DNA of 64,000 nt, taken from positions 4,720,446 to 4,784,445 of the forward strand of contig NC_063261.1 in NCBI RefSeq assembly GCF_019578655.1, written 5' to 3'. The DNA comes from Ricinus communis (Eukaryota > Streptophyta > Magnoliopsida > Malpighiales > Euphorbiaceae). Of this stretch, positions 15,001 through 24,329 are shown piece by piece. The translations under genes and the position numbers were made by a program. Numbering within the stretch: the first letter of the stretch is position 1; each line of letters starts with the position of its first letter. The notes below the pieces were generated by a model. The model did no database searches, was not told where the DNA came from, and saw only the letters and a program-made list of their open reading frames with translations.

Positions 15001-15731
15001 TATCCCACTAACTAGGCAATGTGGGATAAATACAACTTCTAACAAAGATTAAATGCACAACTCAAAGTTGTAGAATCAATCAGTGAGATAGATACCAAAT
15101 GAAAAATTAACTATTGAATAGCAGATAAACATGCTCACTGCTTTGATGGACAATGGACGCCAGGACAATTTAAGCACTAAATGTCAGCAAAAAATGATAA
15201 CAAACCAACATTTAGCTTACCGGAATATGAATTTTTGGTGCTCCACCAAAATAGTTGGAAAAGAGTTCTGCGTTCAAAGTGGCACTCATTAAAATCAATC
15301 TCAAGTCCTGACGGCGTGGAAGCAGATCCTTGAGTACAATCAATAGGAAGTCTGTTACACAGATGAACCAAAAGTAATTTAGGACTACATTAGGCAGCTC
15401 TAAGCAAAAGACCAGATGGTAAGTTAAAACTGTGAGGAATATACCTTCATTCATGCCTCGCTCATGAATTTCATCGACAAAAACATGGGTTATACCAGTC
15501 AAGTTTCTGTCACTTAGCAGTCGTCTAAGTAAAATTCCACTAGTACAGAAAAGCAGATGAGTATCTTTTCCTTTCATCCCCTCCAGTCGAACTTTATAAC
15601 CAACCTATGAAAAATTAGTATAACCAACAATTTAGCAGATGAATGTATACTTTTTCTGTGCATGTATTTTTGATTTGGAATGAAAACTCACTGTTTCACC
15701 AAGTGGCTCTCCTCTCTCTGCAGACACCCTA

Positions 15732-15766
<35 letters not shown>

Positions 15767-18700
15767 CGTGCAAATTATACTGCAGAATGCTCCACGCCCA
15801 GATTCTATTTCTGACTCCAATATATAATGGGGAAGTTGAGTTGTTTTACCACATCCAGTCTCCCCAGATACAACTATGACCTACAAATACAATAACTTGT
15901 TAAGAATGTTTGCATCAAAGAAACTGTATACTACTTGTGACAATCAAAAAGTACTAACTTCATAGTCTATTAAGCTTTTGAGAGTGTGTTATTGACTTAT
16001 TGCGTGTTCTGGTCTGCACTTAAGGTTGAACGTCTTTAAAGTTTTTCTATTGTTCTTTGTCACTCGTTTCCTTAGCATAATGCTATTCTTCTGTATTCTT
16101 TTTTTTTTATTCTCTTTTTGAATTCACTGCACTGAATTCCAGCATTGCAGCATCCCATGTGAAAATTTGGTTTGTCTCTTAGTTACTTTTTCTTTACATC
16201 CATAAAGACAAATTTCCCCATAATCCTAATTATAGCTGTACCCCATCACTGATTCAGCCACCAACAAATTACTCCAATCACCCTGAGGTACTTTTAAGTT
16301 TATCATATCTTATTTATAGTGCTTGCAACACTTGATCGAAACCAACCATGCAAATGGTTCAACCATGAGCTGGCTGATCTAGTCCAGGTTGTTGCAAATC
16401 AGACAGGTGTCCTTCACTATCAACAAAAGAAAAAAAAACCCTAATATCATTATTGGGAACCTGACGCATTGACCACATGCTTAAAAGAATCCATTATACC
16501 ACCCGGTTATAATTTACTTAGATATTCACATCAAGAGCACTTTTCCTATATGTATTCATATCAATATCAGCTACAGTTGAGATTTTTATTCATACTTGCA
16601 GATTGTATAAAACTAACATGTTTTCAAATTAAAATATGTCGCAATATAAAACCCAAACAAAATATGTATGCATCAAACTAATCTCTCTACCAAATCATTT
16701 TTTATAGAACACAGTAGTACCAAGAACTTCTCCAGTAATTTTCTGAATAATTGTTCCTACAAAATACTCAATCAGAAGTACTTTTGAAGGAAAAGCAAAT
16801 ATTTTACATCAAACTTAACTCTGAATCAAAGATTGGACATCAGCTTTGAGTTTTCATACCTTAGAGCAATATCAAGTTTTTCACACTTGATATTTCTCCA
16901 CAATCTCATATTCTTCAAGAAGCACTATAGAAATATTGCATGGTAATGGTACTGCCAGTTCAACCATCAAGTTGCTCCCAAATCCCAATTGACTAAGATA
17001 TCTAAGACTAATACCAAACGAATTTTATAGATATGTAAAATCTATTCAGAATATCATGAGGGCTCTTTGGTCAAAAGAAGAGCAAGCAAATAGTTTCCGA
17101 AATTGAAGTAGAACAGAGGTACTTTTGCAAACCACTGAAATCTTAGTTTAGAGTAAGCCTATGAGTTCCATTATCAAACCTGATTCCTTGCTATTGCTTG
17201 GAGCAATTTTTCCTTTTCCTTGAATGCGGGTAGGGATTTGCGGAAGTCCATTATCTTCCTGCCTTCAGGTGATTCCTGTAAAATATAGGCAATATATTTA
17301 GAAACAAGACAGAATGATTAAACATTATTTCTTTTCCACATAAATGTATTGCTTCTATTTATAGGCAATAACATCCTAGAATATTGAAAACTACAGTATT
17401 GGGTTTCATAATAATTTCAAAATAGCTTAAGAGAAAATAAAGTAAACTGAAGGAAGAAACAGAAATCATTGTAAACGAAATGAAATGCATATTCACAATT
17501 TATCCTGTTAGTTTCATTTCCATTATTGAACATATCATAATGAAATGTTTGCTTAAATTGATTTTGTCATGCACTAAGAAGATCTGTTGACAGTAGTTAT
17601 CAGAAAAAGAAAATTATATATATATATATATATATTGTAAGAAAAAGACAACAAAAAACTGCTATGCATATGAAATCATATAACAAGGAATTTCATAAGG
17701 AAAATCAGAATACACAGAAATTATATGATGAAGGAATCTGGAATATTTTTGTACTTCTAGTTTAGCCTCACCAAAACTTCAAAACAAAGGAGGGAAAAAA
17801 GTGGCTCAGCTCAGCAAAAAATTTAACAACTTATTAAAACCCCAAGGGTTGGCTCATTAGTTACTTAAAGTCAGGACTATAGCACTCATAGTAAAATTTA
17901 TAGGTTGACTTTCCCCATTAGTGCTCAACATACATTAGGGACTACACTAGTGATTCATCTCAAACATTGCCTGGTACTGCATAAGATATCAAGAGTGCTT
18001 ATTGTCAAGACCAGATTCCTCAATAATGGAAAATAAGTAAATGTATGAAAAACTTATCAAGAGCAGATGATACCTGCCATGCCCTTTGCATATTACGCAT
18101 CCTTAAACTCCTTCTCTGAAGAATTTTTTCCATAACAGAGCCATCTAGAAAAGACTCTGGATTTTCATCTTCAACCTGATTAAGAGATGTAGTATCAGCT
18201 GCACAATCACTAACTTCTTGAGAACTTAGTTGAGTTCTATCAAGATGTTCCTGAAGTAAACTCTCTACCCTCCTTTGTAAGCTTAATGGGATTACCACCT
18301 TCACAAAAAAAAAAAATGATATTAAAATAATCATGAATGCATATTAAATAAAATACATTTCTTCGAGAAAAAAAATCTACAAATAACATAGGTATGAATG
18401 TAAGATCAGATGTTTCAGAAATAATTACCTCTCTTTGAGGACGCTTGTCATCCAAATCCGGCCTGTAGTTGGGAAGAGGAACTTTGCTAGCGACAACCAC
18501 TCGTCCATACATTTCACTATTAGAGAGAGAGAGAGAGAGAGAGAGAGATATAGAGAGAGAAAACAATTACAATGTCAAAGGTTATGTCATTGCCAGAGGT
18601 TATGTATGATACAGCATTGCAAAATAATGCAACAGAAGGTAATCAATCGTTTGGAATAAATCATGAGCTAGAATTCCATTTTAGCAAAATCATATCAAGT

Positions 18701-19266
18701 TCGCATGATTTCATTTCTCTCGAAAAAACTTTATTGTTTTTAAGTTGAAAGATTTGAATTAGAACAATTATATGGACTTTCTAAATATGAGAACTCACTA
18801 AATAGGATTCAATTGAATTAATCCAAAAGAACATTTATGCAGAATTACCTGTAAAGCCCCATCCTTTTAGCAAGATTGGAAATTTGCTCATAGTCCCTTC
18901 TATCCTTTCTATCTCTGGACACAATTTCTTGGTCAGTTTCGCTACGCAATAACAAGCTGAGCTTCCACTTCCACTCGTCAATATTTGATACAGAAGAAGA
19001 TGCCTGACATTAACAACACAACCCCACCAATTATTTTCTCCTGCGAAAATAATATTTCAAAAGAAAACTGAACAGAAAGAAGTAAAAACCTTATGGGTCC
19101 CGAAATCGCACTCGTAATCATCATCAGAGAACTGCTCAGCAGCATAACTTGAGAAAGGGCGGCGAATGAAAAACAGAGCAGAAGCAGGCCGTCGTGTTGT
19201 TGAATTAAGTATGCGATTGTTATTGGCCAAACCAACAAGGAAAGCTCCTAACTTGGAATTTCGCAT
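1..19266 (-). CDS. DExH-box ATP-dependent RNA helicase (DExH3/DExH5 type), 3' end off window
   Basis: Probable RNA-unwinding ATPase of the DEAH/RHA family. Exons read from the sequence (5' to 3'): 19266-19090, 19003-18849, 18516-18429, 18298-18074, 17275-17180, 15880-15692, 15604-15445, 15351-15221, 14466-14296, 13688-13416, 11843-11649, 11095-10892, 10653-10584, 10479-10331, 9515-9207, 9115-9056, 496-344, 261-151, 5-1. All introns are GT-AG and phases chain without a stop for 973 codons. Motif [11 protein letters not shown] lies at residues 253-262, motif II DEIH at 354-357, motif III SAT at 386-388, and motif [10 protein letters not shown] at 620-627 across the exon 11/12 junction. HA2 and OB-fold regions follow (about 690-960). 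The N-terminus is basic and Ser/Arg-rich, as in an organelle-targeting peptide; localisation is inferred. The ATG at 19266 is preceded by an in-frame TAG. DExH3 and DExH5 cannot be separated here. Residue 619 is Cys where I would expect Arg or Lys. Confidence 0.93.
497..2953. other. Helicase intron 16, part left of the copia element
   Basis: AT-rich intron sequence with no open frame that resembles a protein and no repeat that I recognise. The acceptor TTCAG for exon 17 is at 497-501 on the minus strand. The part of this intron on the other side of the element, 8634-9055, is equally featureless. Confidence 0.6.
2954..3183 (+). repeat. copia 5' LTR
   Basis: Begins TGTCAATGGAAAGCC and matches 8432 onward almost base for base for about 200 bp. 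A TATA-like CTTATAAAT lies near 3031. It ends just before the primer-binding site at 3185. The expected terminal CA is not visible, so the exact 3' border is uncertain. Confidence 0.85.
3280..4256 (+). pseudogene. copia gag remnant with two zinc knuckles
   Basis: The clearest part is the open stretch from 3912. It has two CCHC knuckles in tandem, [14 protein letters not shown] and [14 protein letters not shown], the nucleic-acid-binding end of a copia Gag. The preceding part of gag is broken over several frames. After the knuckles come Thr/Ala/Pro-rich residues, then stops, before the protease region, which I cannot recognise. No functional product is expected. Confidence 0.75.
4544..8450 (+). 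pseudogene. copia pol remnant: integrase, RT, RNase H
   Basis: Integrase starts with the zinc-binding region (WHKRFGHPN near 4630, CATCKLGK near 4735) and a piece of the catalytic core. It is interrupted at about 5116 and resumes at about 6316 ([21 protein letters not shown]). Reverse transcriptase runs from about 7036 ([30 protein letters not shown]) with the catalytic YIDD at 7496-7507. RNase H with STESEYRAM and [11 protein letters not shown] closes the region in an open stretch, 8013-8450. The order integrase before RT is diagnostic of Ty1/copia. Frames are broken by many indels and stops. Confidence 0.85.
5116..6315 (+). mobile_element. Nested 3' fragment of a Ty3/gypsy element plus LTR-like sequence
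   Basis: Copia integrase breaks off at about 5115 (after the codons for PYTNEQQG) and resumes at about 6316. Inside is a reading frame (5128-5319) with GPLTRAKAK, the C-terminal signature of many plant gypsy polyproteins. A GGGGAG tract and about 1 kb of non-coding LTR-like DNA follow. No matching 5' LTR or other pol domain is present, so it looks like a 5'-truncated insertion or a recombined remnant. The target duplication is not clear. Confidence 0.65.
8432..8633 (+). repeat. copia 3' LTR
   Basis: Starts TGTCAATGGAAAGCC directly after the purine-rich tract and repeats the 5' LTR with scattered substitutions. Similarity stops near 8631 (AAAGACCT), so the last 40 bp or so found in the 5' copy appear replaced or lost. 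Confidence 0.85.
9516..14295. other. Longer helicase introns 9-11 and 14 (non-coding)
   Basis: Introns over 300 bp in this span are 9516-10330, 11096-11648, 11844-13415 and 13689-14295. They are AT-rich with poly-T/poly-A runs (for example near 9940 and 11520). I see no protein-like frame or RNA gene. The 1.57-kb intron 10 is the longest after intron 16 and may hold old repeats that I cannot name. Confidence 0.5.
14868..15044. mobile_element. 177-bp palindromic solo-LTR/MITE-like insertion in helicase intron 8
   Basis: The ends are inverted copies of each other over 36 bp with two mismatches (left end TGTTAGAAGTTGTATTTATC). The termini are TG and CA. The element is flanked on both sides by AAGAT (14863-14867 and 15045-15049), a perfect 5-bp target duplication. 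TG...CA plus 5 bp fits LTR-type integration (solo LTR of a small TRIM-like element); the long terminal inverted repeats fit a MITE. The sequence does not decide between them. Confidence 0.75.
15881..17179. other. Helicase intron 5 (non-coding)
   Basis: A 1.3-kb AT-rich intron between the exon ending in IARNQ and the exon that begins motif I. No coding or repeat signal was recognised. Confidence 0.5.
17276..18073. other. Helicase intron 4 with a (TA)n tract
   Basis: An 798-bp AT-rich intron. It carries a TA dinucleotide run of about 22 bp at 17614-17635. Nothing else was recognised. Confidence 0.55.
18521..18548. repeat. (GA)n microsatellite next to exon 3 acceptor
   Basis: About 13 GA units on the + strand, which is CT repeats on the gene strand. 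It ends five bases or so before exon 3 (18516), with TAATAG between, so it forms the polypyrimidine tract of that splice site. Confidence 0.9.
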
Positions 19267-20029
19267 TCTAAAAGACTGTAAGACTGACGCATTGCTCTTT
19301 ATTTTCAAGTTGCTCTTCTAATTACAATCATTCTACCTGCAGATAACAGCAAGTCTGCAACTGTTGTAAACTGCGATACACAAAATGTTTCAGGGACGCC
19401 TGAACTGCTTCAGTGTTATGTGATAGTTTCAGTCATTCCTGTGTTTTTTTTCCAAAGTAACTTTTTCTTTTAAAGAACCACGGTTACTTAATATCTATCG
19501 GCAGTGTTTGGTTGGGGCTCATCAATGTAATTGGACTTGTTAATGCAGCAACTAGCTAATGTCTGATGGTTGATCTCGCAAATAAATTATAAGATAGATT
19601 TCGATGCATATGATAGCTGGCGGTGTGTAATTGTAGATTGCAAATTATAAAATGAATCTGGTCAATATAATTTTATGGATTCGAAGATCCATTCGATACT
19701 GTTTTATTTATAAAAAAATTGATGTTAGTGTCTAATACATATGTCAGAGACCGACACGCATCAGAAAATAATATAATCTTTTTTTTTTTAAATAATTTAT
19801 ATTCATTAATTTTATATTAAATATTCATTAACTCATATTCATTAAGCATGTATTGAATATTTATCGTTTAAATATAAAATATTTATCGTTTAAATATAAA
19901 ATATTTATTATTTGTTAACTTAATTTTATTTAAAAGATATGTGCATTATAATATATATATGTGTAGTATAATATTAACTTAATTTTTTTATTTATCAACT
20001 CTGTAAGGACAATTTATATTATTTATATA
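19267..20029. other. Helicase 5' flank and AT-rich spacer
   Basis: Upstream of the helicase ATG on the minus strand. It should contain the 5' UTR and promoter, but I see no TATA box or conserved element that I could defend. From about 19700 it becomes very AT-rich, with short repeats such as ATATTTATCGTTTAAATATAAA in two adjacent copies near 19858-19895. Confidence 0.5.
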
Positions 20030-20577
20030 TTATATATGTTCATTTGAATGAATTGGTAGTATGATTTTAATTAATGATAAATATCTATTGACAAACTAAT
20101 GAATATTATTCTATAAATGATGAATGTTTATATCAATCATTAAAAAAATTTCAACGTGCATCACAAAAATAATAAAAGCTTTCATAAATAATTAATATTT
20201 TTATTTGAAAATATTGATGAACATTATATATACAGACAATGAATATTATAATATCATATAATAAACATTAATATTAACATTGATGAATAATATATCAAAG
20301 AAAATAAACATAAGCATTAACCATAATCAATATTAAGTTCACATATAATAAATATTTCAATACAAAAAAAAATTATTATAAAATATTATGTTTAATGGAC
20401 ATTATACATATAGAAAATAAATATTTTAGTACATGTGTTACTATATTAATATATATATAGTCTAATAAAAACTTTTTGACATGTGTTACTATATTCTGAC
20501 ATATATAATTTTTAAGTTTGACACGTGTACTTATTATTTTGACACGTGAAATTCAAGTTTATGTATAATTTTTAATA
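20030..20577 (+). repeat. AT-rich direct repeat, left copy, flanking the viral block
   Basis: Shares many long words with 26345-26800 in the same order and orientation. Examples are CTTTCATAAATAATTAATAT, ATTGATGAACATTATATATA, GACATGTGTTA and TTCAAGTTTATGTATAATTT. The left copy has roughly 90 bp more in the middle. It is not coding, and the repeat family is unknown to me. Confidence 0.85.
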
Positions 20578-20640
20578 TAATATTAATTTTTATAAATTTA
20601 TTTTATTATAATTTAAAAAAATTAAAAATAATGAAGAAAT

Positions 20641-21154
20641 AGATACAAAACTCGCTGCATTATACACTCCTGCATGGACCGATGAGCATATAAAGATTGT
20701 CCAAAGCATTAAAAAGCAAGTTTCTGAAATACCATGTTTATACTAGCTGATCCATCTGCATTCAAAATTGTTGAAACTGATGCATCAAATCTAGAATATG
20801 GTGGGATTCTTAAGCAAGTCCAAAACAACAAAGAATGCATTATCCAGTTTACTTCTGCACACTGGATCAACACACAAAAATTATTCAACTATCAAAAAAG
20901 AAATTCTTTCGATAGTTTTGTGTATTTCAAAATTCCAAAACGACCTTTTAAACCAAAAATTTCTTTTAAGGATTGATTGTAAATCTACTAAAGAGGTCTT
21001 ACAAAAAGATGTTTAAAACATAGCTTTAAAACAGATTTTTGCCAAATGGTAAGCCATTTTTTCTGTTTTTGATTTTGAAATCGAATACATAAGAGGAGAT
21101 TCGAATTCAATTCTAGACTTTCTAACGAGAGAGTTCCTTCAAAAACAGGAGTGA
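20641..21154 (+). pseudogene. Viral RNase H end of ORF1, segment A
   Basis: Starts in the linker after RT and has the RNase H motif ETDAS. It is read in two frames (from 20734 and 20798), so at least one frameshift is present, plus a stop near 21016. It ends at TGA 21152-21154, two bases before the ORF2 ATG. It is more diverged from the other three segments than they are from each other. Confidence 0.8.
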
Positions 21155-21156
21155 AA

Positions 21157-21698
21157 ATGCCATGAAAATCAAAAGCAAAAGAAGAAAAGTCGACAGTAAG
21201 TTCAAAGCCTGTTCAAAGTCCAAAGAAGGAGATTTTACCCTCCTCTTAAAAGCCTACCCGAATCTGGACCGAAATCATCCAGGAAGAGATTAACAAAAGC
21301 AAGGTAGATCCGGCCCAACAACAACAATTACAAATTCAGGAGTGGCTTGCACAGCAAGATCCTGAATTTCTAAAAAGGGTAGAAGAATATTCAAAGCAAA
21401 TGATACAACTTCACCCCGAAGTCTCTCCAAAGACATCCTCTTCTTCCAACAAGGGTAAATGTATACTTTCTATCCCTTTTCCAAAACCTGAGATAGAAAT
21501 TTTCCCTCAAAACCTATCTCAGAGTTCTCAAAGTGTTTCAAAGCCCAACTCTCAAGAAATAGTTTTGTCACAAACGAAACTTTTCAAATCCAATGAGTAT
21601 ATAGAAAAATAAAATTTTCAAAGCATTTTAATTATTGAGGAAGGATTCTGTACAGAAAGCCCCTCAAAATTGATTTCAAAAATTTTCCCTCCAGGATG
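21157..21698 (+). pseudogene. Viral ORF2, segment A (5' part, broken)
   Basis: The ATG is followed by CCA TGA, so translation would end at codon 3. The other segments have AGA there. Further stops occur (for example near 21250 and 21610). The ORF stops at 21698, where the sequence switches into the RNase H region of segment B after the short shared string GGTA/TAC. Confidence 0.8.
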
Positions 21699-22006
21699 GT
21701 ACTTCTGCACACTGGAATGATACACACAAAAATTATTCAACTATCAAAAAAGAAATTCTTTCGATAGTTTTGTGCATTTCAAAATTCCAAAACGACCTTT
21801 TAAACCAAAAATTTCTTTTAAGGATTGATTGTAAATCTGCTAAAGAGGTCCTACAAAAAGATGTTCAAAACATAGCTTCAAAACAGATTTTTGCCAGATG
21901 GCAAGCCATTCTTTCTGTTTTTAATTTTGAAATCGAATACATAAGAGGAGATTCGAATTCAATTCTAGACTCTCTAACGAGAGAGTTCCTTAAAAAACAG
22001 GAGTGA
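21699..22006 (+). pseudogene. Viral RNase H end of ORF1, segment B (5' truncated)
   Basis: Begins abruptly at ACTTCTGCACACTGG, so the ETDAS half of RNase H is missing. The remaining C-terminal part is open from 21770 to the TGA at 22004-22006 and includes FARWQA and LTREFL, typical of caulimovirid RNase H ends. Confidence 0.85.
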
Positions 22007-22008
22007 AA

Positions 22009-22758
22009 ATGCCAAGAAAATCAAAAGCAAAAGAAGAAAAGTCGACAGCAAATTCAAAGCCTGTTCAAAGTCCAAAGAATGAGATTTTACCCTCCTCTTC
22101 AAAGCCTATCCGAACCTGGACCGAAATTATCCAGGAAGAAATTGACAAAAGCAAGGTAGATCCGGCCCAACAACAACAATTACAAATTCAGGAGTGGCTT
22201 GCACAGCAAGATCCTGAATTTCTAAAAAGGGTCGAAGAATATTCGAAGCAAATGATACAACTTCACCCCGAGGTCTCTCCAAAGACATCCTCTCCAAACA
22301 TATCCTCCTCTTCCAACAAGGGTAAAGGTATACTTTCTATCCCTTTTCCAAAACCTGAGATAGAAATTTTCCCTCAAAACCTATCTCAGAGCTCTCAAAG
22401 TGTTTCAAAGCCCAACTCTCAAGAAATAGTTTTGTCACAAACGAAACTTTTCAAATCCAATGAGTATATAGAAAAACAAAATTTTCAAAGCATTTTAATT
22501 ATTGAGGAAGGATTTTGTACAGAAAGCCCCTCAAAACTGATTTTAAAAATTTTCCCTCCAGGATGGTATTTCAAGCCCTGGAATATTTCAAAACCTCAAT
22601 CCTACTACCAGTCTATCCTTGAGGTAACTGGTTCTACAAAGTTCAAACACTTCAAAAAGCACAAAGACCATAAAGACCCTGCATATTCCACATGCACCAT
22701 ACGAAGATTGTCCAAAGCATTAAAAAGCAAGTTTCTGAAATACCATGTTTACACCTAG
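22009..22758 (+). CDS. Viral ORF2, segment B (uninterrupted, chimeric C-terminus)
   Basis: The only ORF2 copy here that stays open for 250 codons. It begins MPRKSKAKEEKS, is Lys/Ser/Gln-rich, and has a PFPKPEIEIFPQN stretch and a WYFKPWNISKP stretch. It has no catalytic motif or membrane segment that I can recognise. From about 22700 the reading frame runs out of ORF2 into the RNase H region of the next segment in a different frame, giving about 18 unrelated residues before TAA/TAG. Function is unknown. Its open frame could be chance after a recent duplication, so expression is doubtful. Confidence 0.6.
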   Translation: MPRKSKAKEEKSTANSKPVQSPKNEILPSSSKPIRTWTEIIQEEIDKSKVDPAQQQQLQIQEWLAQQDPEFLKRVEEYSKQMIQLHPEVSPKTSSPNISSSSNKGKGILSIPFPKPEIEIFPQNLSQSSQSVSKPNSQEIVLSQTKLFKSNEYIEKQNFQSILIIEEGFCTESPSKLILKIFPPGWYFKPWNISKPQSYYQSILEVTGSTKFKHFKKHKDHKDPAYSTCTIRRLSKALKSKFLKYHVYT

Positions 22759-23168
22759 CTGATCCATCTGCATTTAAAATTGTTGAAACTGATGCATCAA
22801 ATCTAGGATATGGTGGGATTCTTAAGCAAGTCCAAAATAATAAAGAATGTATTGTCCAGTTTACTTCTACACACTGGAATGATACACAAAAAAATTATTC
22901 AACTATCAAAAAAGAAATTCTTTCGATAGTTTTGTGCATTTCAAAATTCCAAAGCGACCTTTTAAACCAAAAATTTCTTTTAAGGATTGATTGTAAATCT
23001 GCTAAAGAGGTCCTACAAAAAGATGTTCAAAACATAGCTTCAAAATAGATTTTTGCCAGATGGCAAGCCATTCTTTCTGTTTTTAATTTTGAAATCGAAT
23101 ACATAAGAGGAGATTCGAATTCAATTCTAGACTCTCTAACGAGAGAGTTCCTTAAAAAACAGGAGTGA
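22701..23168 (+). pseudogene. Viral RNase H end of ORF1, segment C
   Basis: Joined to segment B's ORF2 at CATACGAAGATTGTCCAAAG. It has the complete RNase H start (ETDAS) but carries a TAG near 23046 where the other copies have CAG. The C-terminal part continues to the TGA at 23166-23168. Confidence 0.85.
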
Positions 23169-23170
23169 AA

Positions 23171-23862
23171 ATGCCAAGAAAATCAAAAGCAAAAGAAGAA
23201 AAGTCGACAGCAAATTCAAAGCCTGTTCAAAGTCCAAAGAATGAGATTTTACCCAGCTCTTCAAAGCCTATCCGAACCTGGACCGAAATTATCCAGGAAG
23301 AAATTGACAAAAGCAAGGTAGATCCGGCCCAACAACAACAATTACAAATTTAGGAATGGCTTGCACAGCAAGATCCTGAATTTCTAAAAAGGGTCGAAGA
23401 ATATTTAAAGCAAATGATACAACTTCACCCCGAGGTCTCTCCAAAGACATCCTCTCCAAAGATATCCTCCTCTTTCAACAAGGGTAAAGGTATACTTTCT
23501 ATCCCTTTTTCAAAACCTGAGATAGAAATTTTCCCTCAAAACCTATCTCAGAGCTCTCAAAGTGTTTCAAAGCCCAACTCTCAAGAAATAGTTTTGTCAC
23601 AAACGAAACTTTTCAAATCCAATGAGTATATAGAAAAATAAAATTTTCAAAGCATTTTAATTATTGAGGAAGGATTCTGTACAGAAAGCCCTTTAAAACT
23701 GATTTCAAAAATTTTCCCTCCAGGATGGTATTTCAAGCCCTGGAATATTTCAAAACCTTATTCCTACTATCAGTCTATCCTTGAGGTAACTGGTTCTGCA
23801 AAGTTCAAACACTTCAAAAAGCACAAAGACCATAAAGACCCTGCATATTCCACATGCACCAT
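23171..23862 (+). pseudogene. Viral ORF2, segment C
   Basis: Starts like segment B but has stops at 23351-23353 (CAG to TAG) and at 23639-23641 (CAA to TAA). It ends at the same ORF2/RNase H junction as segment B, 1162 bp downstream. Confidence 0.85.
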
Positions 23863-24327
23863 ACGAAGATTGTCCAAAGCATTAAAAAGCAAGTTTCTGA
23901 AATACCATGTTTACACCTAGCTGATCCATCTGCATTTAAAATTGTTGAAACTGATGCATCAAATCTAGGATATGGTGGGATTCTTAAGCAAGTCCAAAAT
24001 AACAAAGAATGTATTGTCCAGTTTACTTCTGCACACTGGAATGATACACAAAAAAATTATTCAACTATCAAAAAAGAAATTCTTTCGATAGTTTTGTGCA
24101 TTTCAAAATTCCAAAGCGACCTTTTAAACCAAAAATTTCTTTTAAGGATTGATTGTAAATCTGCTAAAGAGGTCCTACAAAAGATGTTCAAAACATAGCT
24201 TCAAAATGATTTTTGCCGGATGGCAAGCCATTTTTCTGTTTTTAATTTTGAAATCGAATACATAAGAGGAGATTCGAATTCAATTCTAGACTCTCTAACG
24301 AGAGAGTTCCTTAAAAAACAGGAGTGA
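23863..24327 (+). pseudogene. Viral RNase H end of ORF1, segment D
   Basis: Same start as segment C. Single-base losses near 24180, 24208 and 24231 shift the frame. It ends at TGA 24325-24327, with the ORF2 ATG at 24330. Confidence 0.85.
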
Positions 24328-24329
24328 AA

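Noticed and set aside
19267..19320. An upstream extension of the helicase N-terminus (14 codons from a TTG)
   Set aside because: Needs a non-ATG start; the first ATG is at 19266 and an in-frame TAG lies just upstream.
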